64,000 nucleotides of DNA from Pseudomonas quercus (lineage in GTDB: Bacteria > Pseudomonadota > Gammaproteobacteria > Pseudomonadales > Pseudomonadaceae): the NCBI RefSeq assembly GCF_012033695.1, contig NZ_JAAVJI010000001.1, forward strand, positions 310,001-374,000, read 5' to 3'. This document shows, piece by piece, positions 1-7,986 of this stretch (its first letter is position 1; each line of letters begins with the position of its first letter). A program made the position numbers and the translations under genes. The notes under the pieces are model-generated. The model did not search any database, had not been told where the DNA came from, and worked only from the letters and a program-made list of their open reading frames with translations.

Positions 1-230
1 CGTGCAACCGGCGGCGTAATTCAGCGTGGCGCAAGGGGCTGCTCACACCCAGCGCATGCACCACGCCCAGTGACCACCGGTTCCCAGAATGGCCGAGGAT
101 ATCGCGCTTGAGCCCATCCTCGTCTTCGCTCAATGCGCGGCAGGCATGCTGGGAAAGTCGCACGATTTCTTGGGCGTCCAGCCCACTCGGTATCACCGAT
201 GTACCTACTTTTTGCCTATTAATGTCCATG
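1..230 (-). CDS. HxlR-family transcriptional regulator (N-terminal part, cut by window edge)
   Basis: The reverse strand reads from an ATG at 230 to the window edge (76 full codons). Residues about 49-76 contain the HxlR winged-helix hallmark: a GNRWSL segment followed by a small-residue run and an LRHAELRRRL helix, which corresponds to the usual 'W-(T/S)-L-x-I-L ... R-F-x-E-L' pattern of the family. It diverges from the NAD(P)-binding reductase at 276 across a 45-bp gap, the classic arrangement of an HxlR repressor with the oxidoreductase it controls. That regulation is inference. The C-terminal part lies outside the window. Confidence 0.75.
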
Positions 231-275
231 ACAAGATCCTGGCTTCACATTAAGTAGACTAAACAGGAGTGCACC

Positions 276-1211
276 ATGCAGGCCGATAGTTCAAACGTCA
301 AACAGCGAATTTTGGTATTGGGGGCCGGTGAACTAGGGCTTGCTGTGTTACGAGGCCTGGCCGACCAAACAAGCCAACTGGCGAGCGTAACGGTGTTGTT
401 GCGCCAGGCCACTGTGCGTAGTACGTCAGCGGAAAAACAACAGGACATTCAGGCGATCGAGAAGCTTGGGGTTGCCATCGAGGTAGTCGACATTATCCAG
501 GCATCCATCGAAACGCTTGCAGCGGTACTAGGGCGCTTCGATACGGTGATCAGTTGCGTAGGGTTTTCCGCAGGCCGTGGCACGCAGCTTAAGCTGACTG
601 AAGCCGCGCTCATGGCTGGCGTGAAACGCTATATTCCGTGGCAATTTGGCGTTGATTATGACGTGATTGGTCGCGGCAGCCCTCAAGACTTGTTCGATGA
701 GCAGTTGGATGTCCGCGACCTGTTACGTGCCCAGTCCAGGACTGAATGGGTGATTATTTCTACCGGCATGTTCACCAGCTTCCTATTCGATCCCGCGTTC
801 GGCGTTGTTGACCTCACCGCTGGGCAGGTCAATGCGTTGGGCAGCCTTGAAACCAGGGTCACGGTGACAACACCGCAAGACATTGGCGCAGTTACAGCCG
901 CCATTGTTCTACACAGCCCGCGCTTTGTTAATCAGGTGGTATACACCGCTGGCGACACCCTCACCTATGGTGCTTTGGCTGATGTGGTTGAGCGCGTCAT
1001 TGGGCGCAAAGTCGAGCGCCGAGTGCTTAGCGTGCCGCAGTTGCTCGAAGACCTTGCTGAAAAGCCTGACGATAACTTGCGAAAATACCGGGCCGTTTTT
1101 GCTTTGGGCCGCGGTGTGGCATGGGAGGTGGCGATAACCTTCAACGCACTGCACGAATTACCCGTGACCAGCGCGGAACAATGGGCGCAATTAAACCTGC
1201 GCCCTAGCTAG
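276..1211 (+). CDS. NmrA-like / isoflavone-reductase-type NAD(P)-binding reductase
   Basis: A 311-residue Rossmann-fold protein. The N-terminus has beta-strand ILVLGAG followed by ELG, the GxxGxxG dinucleotide-binding loop, and a basic residue in VLLRQ after the second strand, which favours NADPH. A conserved CVGFSAG segment near residue 95 and YIPWQFGVD near 130 match aromatic-alcohol/isoflavone reductase-like proteins, which in bacteria act as quinone or aldehyde reductases or redox sensors. The substrate cannot be read from the sequence. It diverges from the HxlR gene at 1-230, so it is probably induced by an electrophile or quinone sensed by that regulator (inference). Confidence 0.75.
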   Translation: MQADSSNVKQRILVLGAGELGLAVLRGLADQTSQLASVTVLLRQATVRSTSAEKQQDIQAIEKLGVAIEVVDIIQASIETLAAVLGRFDTVISCVGFSAGRGTQLKLTEAALMAGVKRYIPWQFGVDYDVIGRGSPQDLFDEQLDVRDLLRAQSRTEWVIISTGMFTSFLFDPAFGVVDLTAGQVNALGSLETRVTVTTPQDIGAVTAAIVLHSPRFVNQVVYTAGDTLTYGALADVVERVIGRKVERRVLSVPQLLEDLAEKPDDNLRKYRAVFALGRGVAWEVAITFNALHELPVTSAEQWAQLNLRPS

Positions 1212-1354
1212 GGTTGGCCGCAGAGCGTTCAAACAGACACCCGCCATGGATTACGACCCTCACGTTGCCTCAGTCGGAGTACTGGTGCAGCCGCTCGGCA
1301 TCGGCACGTACCTTGGCCATGCCTGTACCTGCCCGCCTTCAGACACAGGCCTGG

Positions 1355-2185
1355 CTACTGATCCGGCTTACGGAATAGTGTGCTCTCGAAGCGTTGTCCT
1401 AAAATGAAGTAAACATGCTTGAGCGTTCCATCTTCATTCACCGAAATGACTGCCGGTGTTTTCGACTTGTGATAAGGGTGCTTGTAAAGATTTGGTTTAT
1501 CACTGTAGGCGAAGGTGGTGAAATGCAACCCGTCCTGCTCCCACGCTACAGTGTTGAACATGTAGACCCAATTCTCGCCTCTTGAATGGTAAAGATAGGC
1601 ATTGCCCATCTTGTCTTGGCGGACTTCGAATTGAACCTCCCCTTTGTCGTCTGCCCACTGACCAAGATATCGGCCCAGATCAGCATGGGAAGGCACAGAT
1701 GGGGCGGGAACGAAGTCTGTTGTCTGGTAGGGTGACTTTTTTTGTTCTTCTCCAGCCGGTGTGTACATAAAGCACAAGGGTACGACTTTTTTCACCTTCA
1801 GGTAAATGAATGCCAATTGTTGACCAGATAACGTCATCGCCAAGGCCATAGCGTTGGGCTTGGCCGTCACCACTTGAAGATCGAAGGCGTTTTTCGGGGA
1901 CTCGATGTGAATTGACTTACCGTCTTTGGCAAGGGTGTAGCTGGACATTTCAACCTCTTGCGTTGGGCCTGGTTCGGCGCAGTTGAAGGGGTGAAGGGCA
2001 GCTTTCCCATCGGGTGAGTATTCCACTACGTTAGCGATGCCGTTACGTAAGGGAATCATCGCCCATATGCCCAATAGGGCTGCCTGGTCAGCTATCGCCG
2101 GGGAGCCTGCCGCAGGATCAGGTGCTTGCGCCGTACAGGCGCTCAGCGCGAGGGCAATGAAAATCAAGGGGTAACGCTTTTTCAC
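1355..2185 (-). CDS. Putative lipoprotein of unknown function
   Basis: A 276-residue protein starting with KKR, a hydrophobic stretch and the lipobox LSAC with cysteine 17, so it should be a lipidated envelope protein. The mature part is hydrophilic, has few helices and many short beta-type segments (EYSPDGKAAL, YLYHSRGENWVYMFN), suggesting a small beta-barrel or lipocalin-like fold, but no family is recognised. It is transcribed alone, convergent with the NmrA-type gene and divergent from the acetyltransferase at 2570. Confidence 0.6.
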   Translation of the reverse strand: MKKRYPLIFIALALSACTAQAPDPAAGSPAIADQAALLGIWAMIPLRNGIANVVEYSPDGKAALHPFNCAEPGPTQEVEMSSYTLAKDGKSIHIESPKNAFDLQVVTAKPNAMALAMTLSGQQLAFIYLKVKKVVPLCFMYTPAGEEQKKSPYQTTDFVPAPSVPSHADLGRYLGQWADDKGEVQFEVRQDKMGNAYLYHSRGENWVYMFNTVAWEQDGLHFTTFAYSDKPNLYKHPYHKSKTPAVISVNEDGTLKHVYFILGQRFESTLFRKPDQ

Positions 2186-2569
2186 TTAAGGCTCTTCCGT
2201 AGTAGCGCAGATAATCCTGGCCTGAATAGGTTGGCTTGCTATTTCAGCGAGCACATTGTTAGCACCACTTTTCCAGGCCAGGTTTTCACTATGTCGGTCG
2301 TACCGGCTTCCGCTTTAGGCCCAATAGGCTAGGCCTGCGATGCAATTATCAGGGGTTGGTGGGGTTTATCTGCCTGCAGAAAGCAATGGCGGCATGTCAG
2401 GGCTAAGCAGAGAGTGGCGGATAGCAAACTGGGCCAAGTGGACCTATCCAGGCTAGGACCGCTCAGACACCTAAGATTGCAATGTTTCGGCCAGCAAAGC
2501 GCGCTCGACGTTAGCAAGCCAATCGAAGACCATTGAGATCTTCCCAATGAGGCCTCAGGAGCCAATGCC
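2186..2569. other. Gene-free interval between divergent genes
   Basis: This 384-bp interval separates the lipoprotein gene (minus strand) from the GNAT gene (plus strand). Short open frames exist on both strands but have unnatural composition and no ribosome binding site. Apart from the AGGAG-like site just before 2570, no repeat, hairpin or RNA was recognised; it presumably holds the two promoters. Confidence 0.4.
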
Positions 2570-3115
2570 ATGGATTGCCGTCCTACATTCGTTACAGACC
2601 GCTTGGTGCTCACCCCTCTCCAACTGGCAGACGTGCCTGCCATCCAGGAACTGTTCCCTCAATGGGAGGTGGTGCGTTACCTCGACCACCGCGTGCCCTG
2701 GCCGTATCCTGCTGATGGGGCATTGGTATATGTGCGCGATATGGCGCTACCTGCCATGGCAGCGGGTACTGAATGGCATTGGATGATCCGCCTGAAGGGC
2801 GAGCCCGAGTGCTGCATCGGAAGCATCAGCCTGTATGAGCAGCAGGGCAACAACCGGGGCTTCTGGCTCGCGCCGAAGTGGTGGGGAAGGGGCTACATGC
2901 GTGAAGCGTGCACCGCCGTCAACGCCTACTGGTTCGAGGTATTGTCACGCCCGGTTATGCAGGTTCCAAAAGCCTTAGCCAACCAGGCTTCACGCAGACT
3001 GTCAGAGCATGAAGGCATGCGCAGGGTAGGTGTGCGAGACGGGCATTTTGTCTCGGGGCCCATGCAGGTAGAGCTATGGGAGATAACGCGGAGTGAGTGG
3101 CTGGGCGAACGCTGA
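2570..3115 (+). CDS. GNAT-family N-acetyltransferase (RimJ/RimL type)
   Basis: A 181-residue protein with the usual RimJ/RimL opening (TDRLVLTPLQLADVPAI), a central FWLAPKWWGRGYMREA segment that carries the acetyl-CoA pyrophosphate-binding pattern (Q/R-x-x-G-x-G/A class, here GRGY), and a C-terminal KALANQASRR...EGMRRVG helix typical of the family. It transfers acetyl groups from acetyl-CoA; the acceptor is unknown. The start is set by the CAGGAG ribosome binding site about 9 bases upstream. The 385-bp upstream gap suggests its own promoter. Confidence 0.75.
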   Translation: MDCRPTFVTDRLVLTPLQLADVPAIQELFPQWEVVRYLDHRVPWPYPADGALVYVRDMALPAMAAGTEWHWMIRLKGEPECCIGSISLYEQQGNNRGFWLAPKWWGRGYMREACTAVNAYWFEVLSRPVMQVPKALANQASRRLSEHEGMRRVGVRDGHFVSGPMQVELWEITRSEWLGER

Positions 3116-3221
3116 ACCTTCTATTGTAGGTGTCGAGCAGCGGCGACTGGTTACCGTTTTCAGTTTGCGAACATGTTGCTGCTGCTCGCGCCAATGAGTA
3201 ATGGCAAAGGTGGGGCCCTAT

Positions 3222-3773
3222 ATGAAATACCTGTGCAAAGATTTTTTGCTTCGGCCGCTCGTACGCAAAGACTTTGAGATTGTTAGCGTGTATGAAAACA
3301 CAAACCGTCTACATCTTGAGCCATGGGAGCCTTTTCGAAACGACCACTATTTCACGTTGGGCGACGCCAGGGATAGGGTTGCACGGCAGGTAGGAGACAT
3401 GGAAGCCGGGCGCTCCATGTTTTTTCTGATACTCAATCCTGAAAATGAAGAAGTGCTTGGGCGGTGTAATTATACAAATATAGTGAAAGGTGCCTTCTGG
3501 GCGTGCAATCTTGGTTTCTCGCTGGCAGCACCTGCCCAAGGCAAACGCATAATGGGGGAAGCTTTAAAGATCACTAATGCCTACTCCTTTGAGCAAATCG
3601 GTCTTCACCGGATCATGGCCAACCACCTGCCACGTAATAGGCGTAGCGAACGCTTGCTAGAATCGCTAGGTTTTGAAAAGGAAGGGTACGCACGCGCTTA
3701 CCTGAACATTGCAGGCGTATGGGAGGATCACGTTTTGAGATCGTTGATAAACCCTATTGATACACCCCGCTGA
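3222..3773 (+). CDS. GNAT-family N-acetyltransferase, RimJ-like
   Basis: Starting at 3222 the protein has 183 residues and opens with [16 protein letters not shown], the RimJ/RimL beginning. Residues about 95-130 give the cofactor-binding strand and loop ([18 protein letters not shown]), and a C-terminal [22 protein letters not shown] block matches the family's NxxS-xxLLxxLGF signature. A start at 3201 is also open, but AGGTGG lies 9 bases before 3222. Members acetylate ribosomal protein N-termini or detoxify small molecules. Codon use is less GC-rich than in its neighbours, which suggests a recent arrival. Confidence 0.75.
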   Translation: MKYLCKDFLLRPLVRKDFEIVSVYENTNRLHLEPWEPFRNDHYFTLGDARDRVARQVGDMEAGRSMFFLILNPENEEVLGRCNYTNIVKGAFWACNLGFSLAAPAQGKRIMGEALKITNAYSFEQIGLHRIMANHLPRNRRSERLLESLGFEKEGYARAYLNIAGVWEDHVLRSLINPIDTPR

Positions 3774-3842
3774 CGAGCTGCATATATCTTCTGAGCGCGT
3801 CCCTATATAACCCATAGGCAGGCTAAGGCCGAACTCGATCTG

Positions 3843-4205
3843 TCATTGTCTAAATGCCCGATTGGAAATCGAGATTGAGTTCCCGTCAGGGTCCTTGGCA
3901 TTTGCAAAGCAGTAGCCGTCTGCTTGATGAGTAGGCCCAAACTCAAGCCCGTTTGCGGAGCATTGGTTCTTGAATTCCTCTATTTCTTCAACATCAAACA
4001 CAAGCTTGACGGTGACCTGGCCGGTCTTAACGCTTTTGGCTGCTTGGTGCAGCATCAAGGTCACTCCGCCGTGAGATGGCAAAAGCTCGACAACACGATC
4101 ATCAGGATCGTGTGTAGGTACAAAACCAAAATGGCGCTCATAGAACACGCTGGCGGTTTGTAGATCTCTAACGTAGAGCATCAGGCGATTGAGTGAAGAC
4201 TGCAT
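3843..4205 (-). CDS. VOC-family (glyoxalase/bleomycin-resistance fold) protein
   Basis: A 120-residue single-domain protein. It opens with LNRLMLYVRDLQTASVFYERHFGF, the vicinal-oxygen-chelate fold signature, and ends with CFANAKDPDGNSISISN, the family's 'F-x-DPDGN' strand. Both halves of the beta-alpha-beta-beta-beta module are visible. Such proteins bind a metal and act as glyoxalases, dioxygenases or drug-binding proteins; the substrate is not evident. The metal ligand pattern is incomplete (no clear first His), so it may be a binding protein rather than an enzyme. Confidence 0.7.
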   Translation of the reverse strand: MQSSLNRLMLYVRDLQTASVFYERHFGFVPTHDPDDRVVELLPSHGGVTLMLHQAAKSVKTGQVTVKLVFDVEEIEEFKNQCSANGLEFGPTHQADGYCFANAKDPDGNSISISNRAFRQ

Positions 4206-4506
4206 GGCTCTTCCTTGATTGGGTTTCCACTGAGTATTTTCGACTTCAACTCCGTCAATGTCGAGCTTTTGACGTCTGCAGCAGAGACCCCCTTAAGCCG
4301 ATACCCCTCGAACGCCCCAGTAGCGGATGCCTTGATAAGGAAGGCGCGAACGCCACCCCCTGATGCTGACAGAGCCCGCCACACAGCAGGCCAATGCTCA
4401 ACGCTCCCTACCCTTGCGGAACCCACACGCCCAGCAAGCCACTCACCACGAACCTCGTCACGCCTTGCCGTGCATCTTCCTCTCGCCCTCTGCCCCTGGA
4501 GCCTGC

Positions 4507-5898
4507 ATGATCAGCGTTTCTTCCTCCACTGCATCGCTTGTATCTTCTCCGGGCGTGGAGCCGCCGCCGGTACACGGCGCAGGGCCTTCCGATACCAAGA
4601 TCAACGGCCACAGCGTCGATAGCCTGATGCAGCGGGTGACCAAGCGGCTCGATCAGGACATGGAAACCACGTTCACCCAACTGCAGCAGGAGGGCAAGGT
4701 CGCTCAGCGTATCAGCGAGGCCAATGCCTGCATGGTCGCCACGCTTCAGGCAGCCAATGGCGCGCTCAAAGAAGCCGGTATTCATCTGTCAGAGCGCCAG
4801 GCCATGCCGGCTGGGGTCGAGGAGCTTATCAAGCGCACGGCGGCCATGACCTTGGCCAAGCTTGGTAATCGATACCATATTCTTGAGGGCGGCCCTGCTC
4901 AGAGCGGAATCACTATCCCGCCGGAGAAGTACAGTTTTGACCCTGCGCAGATGAGCCTGCACCTTCAAGACATCGAGCACCTGCAAAATCGGTTGAGCAA
5001 TAACCCGATCTCACCGTTCGTGAATGTCCCCCGTCACCAGCGCTGGCGCATGTGCCTGGATCCCGACAAAGTGGCTTTTATGGAAACCCATGTAGTGGGG
5101 GCCCGGGATAACCCGCTGTTGCCGTTCATGTTCGACAGCACGCCGGGGTACCTGCACGGCGTGCTCAACGGCTGGCAAACCTCCATGACCAACCTTAATA
5201 GCCGGTTGAGCGTAGGGCTGATCTGTGCGCTGCATCGGGCGTGTTATGCCTCCGATCGACCTTACGAGCGTCAAACGTTCAATTGCCAATTTCCGTTGCA
5301 CAAGGGTTCCAACATGACACCTGCTGGGGCCAAGGAGCTTCGGGCGTTCGCCAAAACGTTGCGCAAAACGCTGCCTGGGTACGCCGTGGTGACATCTGAA
5401 CAGGCCTATAAAGCGTTTATCGAGACGCTTAAACGCCAGCCCGATTCGCAGCCCGACGACGTATTCACCGAGCATGCTCTGCTGGTGCGCTCTGAGGTAC
5501 CGTTTTCAGTCATGCGCGAACACATCAGTGTTTTTCTCCAGCAATACCAGGCCCAACGCAACAAAACACCTAAGGCCACCCCGGCGCAGCGTCAGGCACA
5601 GGCGATTGAGTTATGCCAAAACCTTGAGCAGTTGCATCCGTTTCCCGACGCCAATGCGCGAACGTTTTCAATCCTGCTGCTCAATCATTTGCTGGCCCGC
5701 GACAAGCTGCCTCTGACCATGTTTGAAGACCCCAACAGGCTGGATGGTTGGTCCAGAGGGGAGCTTGCTCAGGTATTGGAGGAGGGGCAGGCGCGCGTTG
5801 GGGAGTGGTCTGGGCAGCACATTCGCAAAGCGGTCAAGCCGTCGAAAAGCGGCTTGGGCGCATTAAGTAACCTAGGCAAACTGTTCAAAAAAACCTGA
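4507..5898 (+). CDS. Fic-like domain protein, candidate secreted effector
   Basis: From the ATG at 4507 the product has 463 residues; an upstream ATG at 4363 is open, but that extension is Pro/His/Arg-rich and looks untranslated. The first 25 residues are very rich in Ser, Thr and Val (MISVSSSTASLVSSPG), the composition typical of type III secretion signals. A long helical middle follows. Near residues 374-384 is LHPFPDANART, which resembles the Fic active-site motif HPFxxGNGR but with both glycines replaced by alanine; a hydrophobic helix (SILLLNHLLARDKL) follows, as in Fic folds. Fic proteins transfer AMP or other phosphate-containing groups to host or bacterial proteins. Whether this variant is active is unknown. 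It lies 21 kb from the type III cluster and shares no operon with it. It could instead be a Fic-fold relative with another chemistry. Confidence 0.5.
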   Translation: MISVSSSTASLVSSPGVEPPPVHGAGPSDTKINGHSVDSLMQRVTKRLDQDMETTFTQLQQEGKVAQRISEANACMVATLQAANGALKEAGIHLSERQAMPAGVEELIKRTAAMTLAKLGNRYHILEGGPAQSGITIPPEKYSFDPAQMSLHLQDIEHLQNRLSNNPISPFVNVPRHQRWRMCLDPDKVAFMETHVVGARDNPLLPFMFDSTPGYLHGVLNGWQTSMTNLNSRLSVGLICALHRACYASDRPYERQTFNCQFPLHKGSNMTPAGAKELRAFAKTLRKTLPGYAVVTSEQAYKAFIETLKRQPDSQPDDVFTEHALLVRSEVPFSVMREHISVFLQQYQAQRNKTPKATPAQRQAQAIELCQNLEQLHPFPDANARTFSILLLNHLLARDKLPLTMFEDPNRLDGWSRGELAQVLEEGQARVGEWSGQHIRKAVKPSKSGLGALSNLGKLFKKT

Positions 5899-5965
5899 CC
5901 GCTGTCTAGGCGTTGGCTACCCAAGCAGGCGAATGCTCAGGTGGCCAGCTGTAACGTCCGTAGTT

Positions 5966-7129
5966 TTACCAAGCCGGCAATCCAAAAGCCGCCACGGGCG
6001 CCAGTACGCAATCCCGAATGGCTTTTATCGCAGCCTCCACGTCTGCCTCGGTGGTATACCGCCCAAGGCTCAAGCGAATGGAGCGCTGGGCCTGGGTGGT
6101 GTCCAGCCCCAGTGCCAGCAGTACATGGGACGCCGAGGCGCTGGCCGAATTGCAGGCCGAGGTGGACGACAACGCCAACGTACCGGCCAGCCGTGCGGCA
6201 TTGAAGCCAGGTTGGTCGATACACAGGTTCAGGGTGTGAGGGATGCGTTGGCTCGTGTGGCCATTGAGGGTCACGCCGGGCAAGTCCAGCAGGGCGGTGC
6301 GCAACTGTGTGGACAGGGCCGCAATGCGCGCCAGCTCCGTGGCCTGCAGCTCGCTGGCCAGGGCGAAAGCACTGCCCATGCCGGCGATCTGGTGCGGGGC
6401 CAAGGTGCCGGAGCGCAGCCCACGTTCGTGACCTCCGCCGTGAATCTGCGCCTTTAGCACCGGGTAGGCGCGCTCGCCTACGTACAGCGCGCCAATGCCT
6501 TTGGGGCCGTAGGTTTTGTGGGCGGAAAAGGACATCAGGTCTACCGGCCAGCGAGCCAGGTCAATGGCCACCTTGCCCGTGGCCTGGGCAGCGTCCACAT
6601 GCAGCAGCGCCCCCCGCCCACATACCGCTTCACCAATGGCCGCCACGTCCGTTACGGTGCCTAGCTCATTGTTCACCAACATCAAGGTCACCAGCAGCGT
6701 GTCTTCTCGCAACGCTGCTGACACGGCGGCAGGCGATACGGTGCCATCGGCTTGGGGTGCCAGCCACGTGACGTCGAAGCCTTCAGTTTCCAGCTGACGG
6801 GCCGTATCCAGTACGGCCTTGTGTTCGATCAGGCTGGTGATGATATGCCGCCGGTTAGCCGGAGCACAGGCAGCAACCCCTTTGAGGGCCAGGTTGTTGG
6901 ATTCCGTGGCGCCGGAGGTCCATATGATCGTTTCTGCCGTGGCCCCTACCAAGGCGGCCACCTGTTCACGGGCCTGTTCAACGGTAATGCGAGCCGCCTG
7001 GCCAAAGCCGTGGGAGCTGGAGGCGGGGTTGCCGAACTGAGCCGTGCGGCCCATGTGCGCAAGCATGGCAGTGATCACGCGGTCATCGATGGGGGTAGTG
7101 GCGGCGTAATCAAAATATATCTCGGCCAT
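5966..7129 (-). CDS. Cysteine desulfurase (class V aminotransferase, IscS/NifS family)
   Basis: A 387-residue PLP enzyme that would convert L-cysteine to alanine plus a persulfide. It opens with IYFDYAATTP, has the cofactor-contacting GATESNNLAL segment, the PLP-lysine region SFSAHKTYGPKG near residue 200, and the catalytic cysteine in STSACNSAS near residue 323. The start is the ATG at 7129; an in-frame GTG six bases upstream is less likely. No IscU, IscA or ferredoxin genes are nearby, so it is not a standard Fe-S assembly operon. It diverges from an Lrp/AsnC regulator, which suggests cysteine-responsive control of sulfur mobilisation or cysteine detoxification (inference). Confidence 0.85.
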   Translation of the reverse strand: MAEIYFDYAATTPIDDRVITAMLAHMGRTAQFGNPASSSHGFGQAARITVEQAREQVAALVGATAETIIWTSGATESNNLALKGVAACAPANRRHIITSLIEHKAVLDTARQLETEGFDVTWLAPQADGTVSPAAVSAALREDTLLVTLMLVNNELGTVTDVAAIGEAVCGRGALLHVDAAQATGKVAIDLARWPVDLMSFSAHKTYGPKGIGALYVGERAYPVLKAQIHGGGHERGLRSGTLAPHQIAGMGSAFALASELQATELARIAALSTQLRTALLDLPGVTLNGHTSQRIPHTLNLCIDQPGFNAARLAGTLALSSTSACNSASASASHVLLALGLDTTQAQRSIRLSLGRYTTEADVEAAIKAIRDCVLAPVAAFGLPAW

Positions 7130-7325
7130 GGGCACATCCAGAGCAGGCAGTTGAGGTGGTGAAAATGTTATGGCACTTGCAGGTGAAAAATATTGATATA
7201 TGCATAGCTAATTTGGCCTAATTGTAAAAATAATTTCTTTTATGGGTTGTGTTTAGGAATATATTTCCAAACCTAGTCCGCTTTCTGCTTTCTTTATAAC
7301 GTCAGCTTCTAAAAGGCACTGGTTA

Positions 7326-7790
7326 ATGGACAAATTCGACCGCGGCATCCTGGAGGTGCTGCAGCAAGACTGCACCGTGGCGCTGGGCGTGGTGGCGGAA
7401 CGTGTGGGGCTGAGCAATACCGCCTGCTGGCGGCGGATTCAGAAGTTGGAAGAGCAGGGCGTGATCACGGCGCGGGTGGCGTTGCTCAACCCTCAACGCA
7501 TCGGCCTTCCTGTCACCGTGTTCGCCTTTGTGCGTACCAGCCAGCACAACGTGGAGTGGCTGGCAGACTTCCACCGGCGGGTAGGTGAAATCGAGGAGGT
7601 GGTGGAGTTCTACCGCATGGCGGGCGTTACGGACTACCTATTGCGCCTTGCGGTGCCGGATATCGCCGGCTACGACACGGTGTATAAACAGTTGATACAG
7701 ATTCCCGGTATTGCGGACGTCAGCTCCAGCTTTGCCATGGAGCGTATCAAGCACACGACGGCACTGCCCTTGTCCAAAGCGGCGCACTGA
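7326..7790 (+). CDS. Lrp/AsnC-family transcriptional regulator
   Basis: A 154-residue protein with the standard order: N-terminal helix-turn-helix (DKFDRGILEVLQQD ... VGLSNTACWRRIQKLEEQGVI) and a C-terminal RAM/effector-binding domain (PVTVFAFVRT ... MAGVTDYLLRLAVPDI ... YDTVYKQLIQIPGI). Lrp-family proteins are octameric DNA-binding proteins that sense amino acids. It is divergent from the cysteine desulfurase across an AT-rich 196-bp gap, so the likely ligand is cysteine or a related sulfur amino acid, as for known cysteine-responsive members. This is inferred from position. Confidence 0.85.
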   Translation: MDKFDRGILEVLQQDCTVALGVVAERVGLSNTACWRRIQKLEEQGVITARVALLNPQRIGLPVTVFAFVRTSQHNVEWLADFHRRVGEIEEVVEFYRMAGVTDYLLRLAVPDIAGYDTVYKQLIQIPGIADVSSSFAMERIKHTTALPLSKAAH

Positions 7791-7844
7791 AGCACTCACC
7801 TTGGCTGTGTAAGATTCAGTTACGAATTAGCATCAGATAAGATA

Positions 7845-7876
7845 AATTATTATTTACAATAATTAACCATTCTCAT
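7845..7876 (+). promoter_or_regulatory. Candidate Fur-type operator ahead of TonB receptor
   Basis: In an AT-rich stretch 110-140 bases upstream of the receptor start there is an inverted repeat AATTATT-N6-AATAATT (7845-7864) overlapping a run reading AATAATTAACCATTCTCAT (7858-7876), which resembles the NAT-triplet pattern of Fur boxes. It lies where a promoter for the receptor gene is expected. The match is by eye only. Confidence 0.4.
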
Positions 7877-7986
7877 AGCCTCTGAGCCGCCCGCTCTACG
7901 GCGAGCCTCGCAAGCCTCAGCCTTTTACCTGAACTGATACCGTGCCGCCGGGGTACGGGCGCTTGCGTGTGCCTGAGGATTGCTCC

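Noticed and set aside
2329..2643. 104-codon minus-strand frame before the GNAT gene
   Set aside because: It overlaps the GNAT start on the opposite strand and has Ser/Cys/Leu/Arg-rich antisense-like composition with no family resemblance.
4363..4506. 48-codon upstream extension of the Fic-like protein
   Set aside because: Composition is Pro/His/Arg-rich and unlike the rest; the ATG at 4507 gives a credible effector-type N-terminus.
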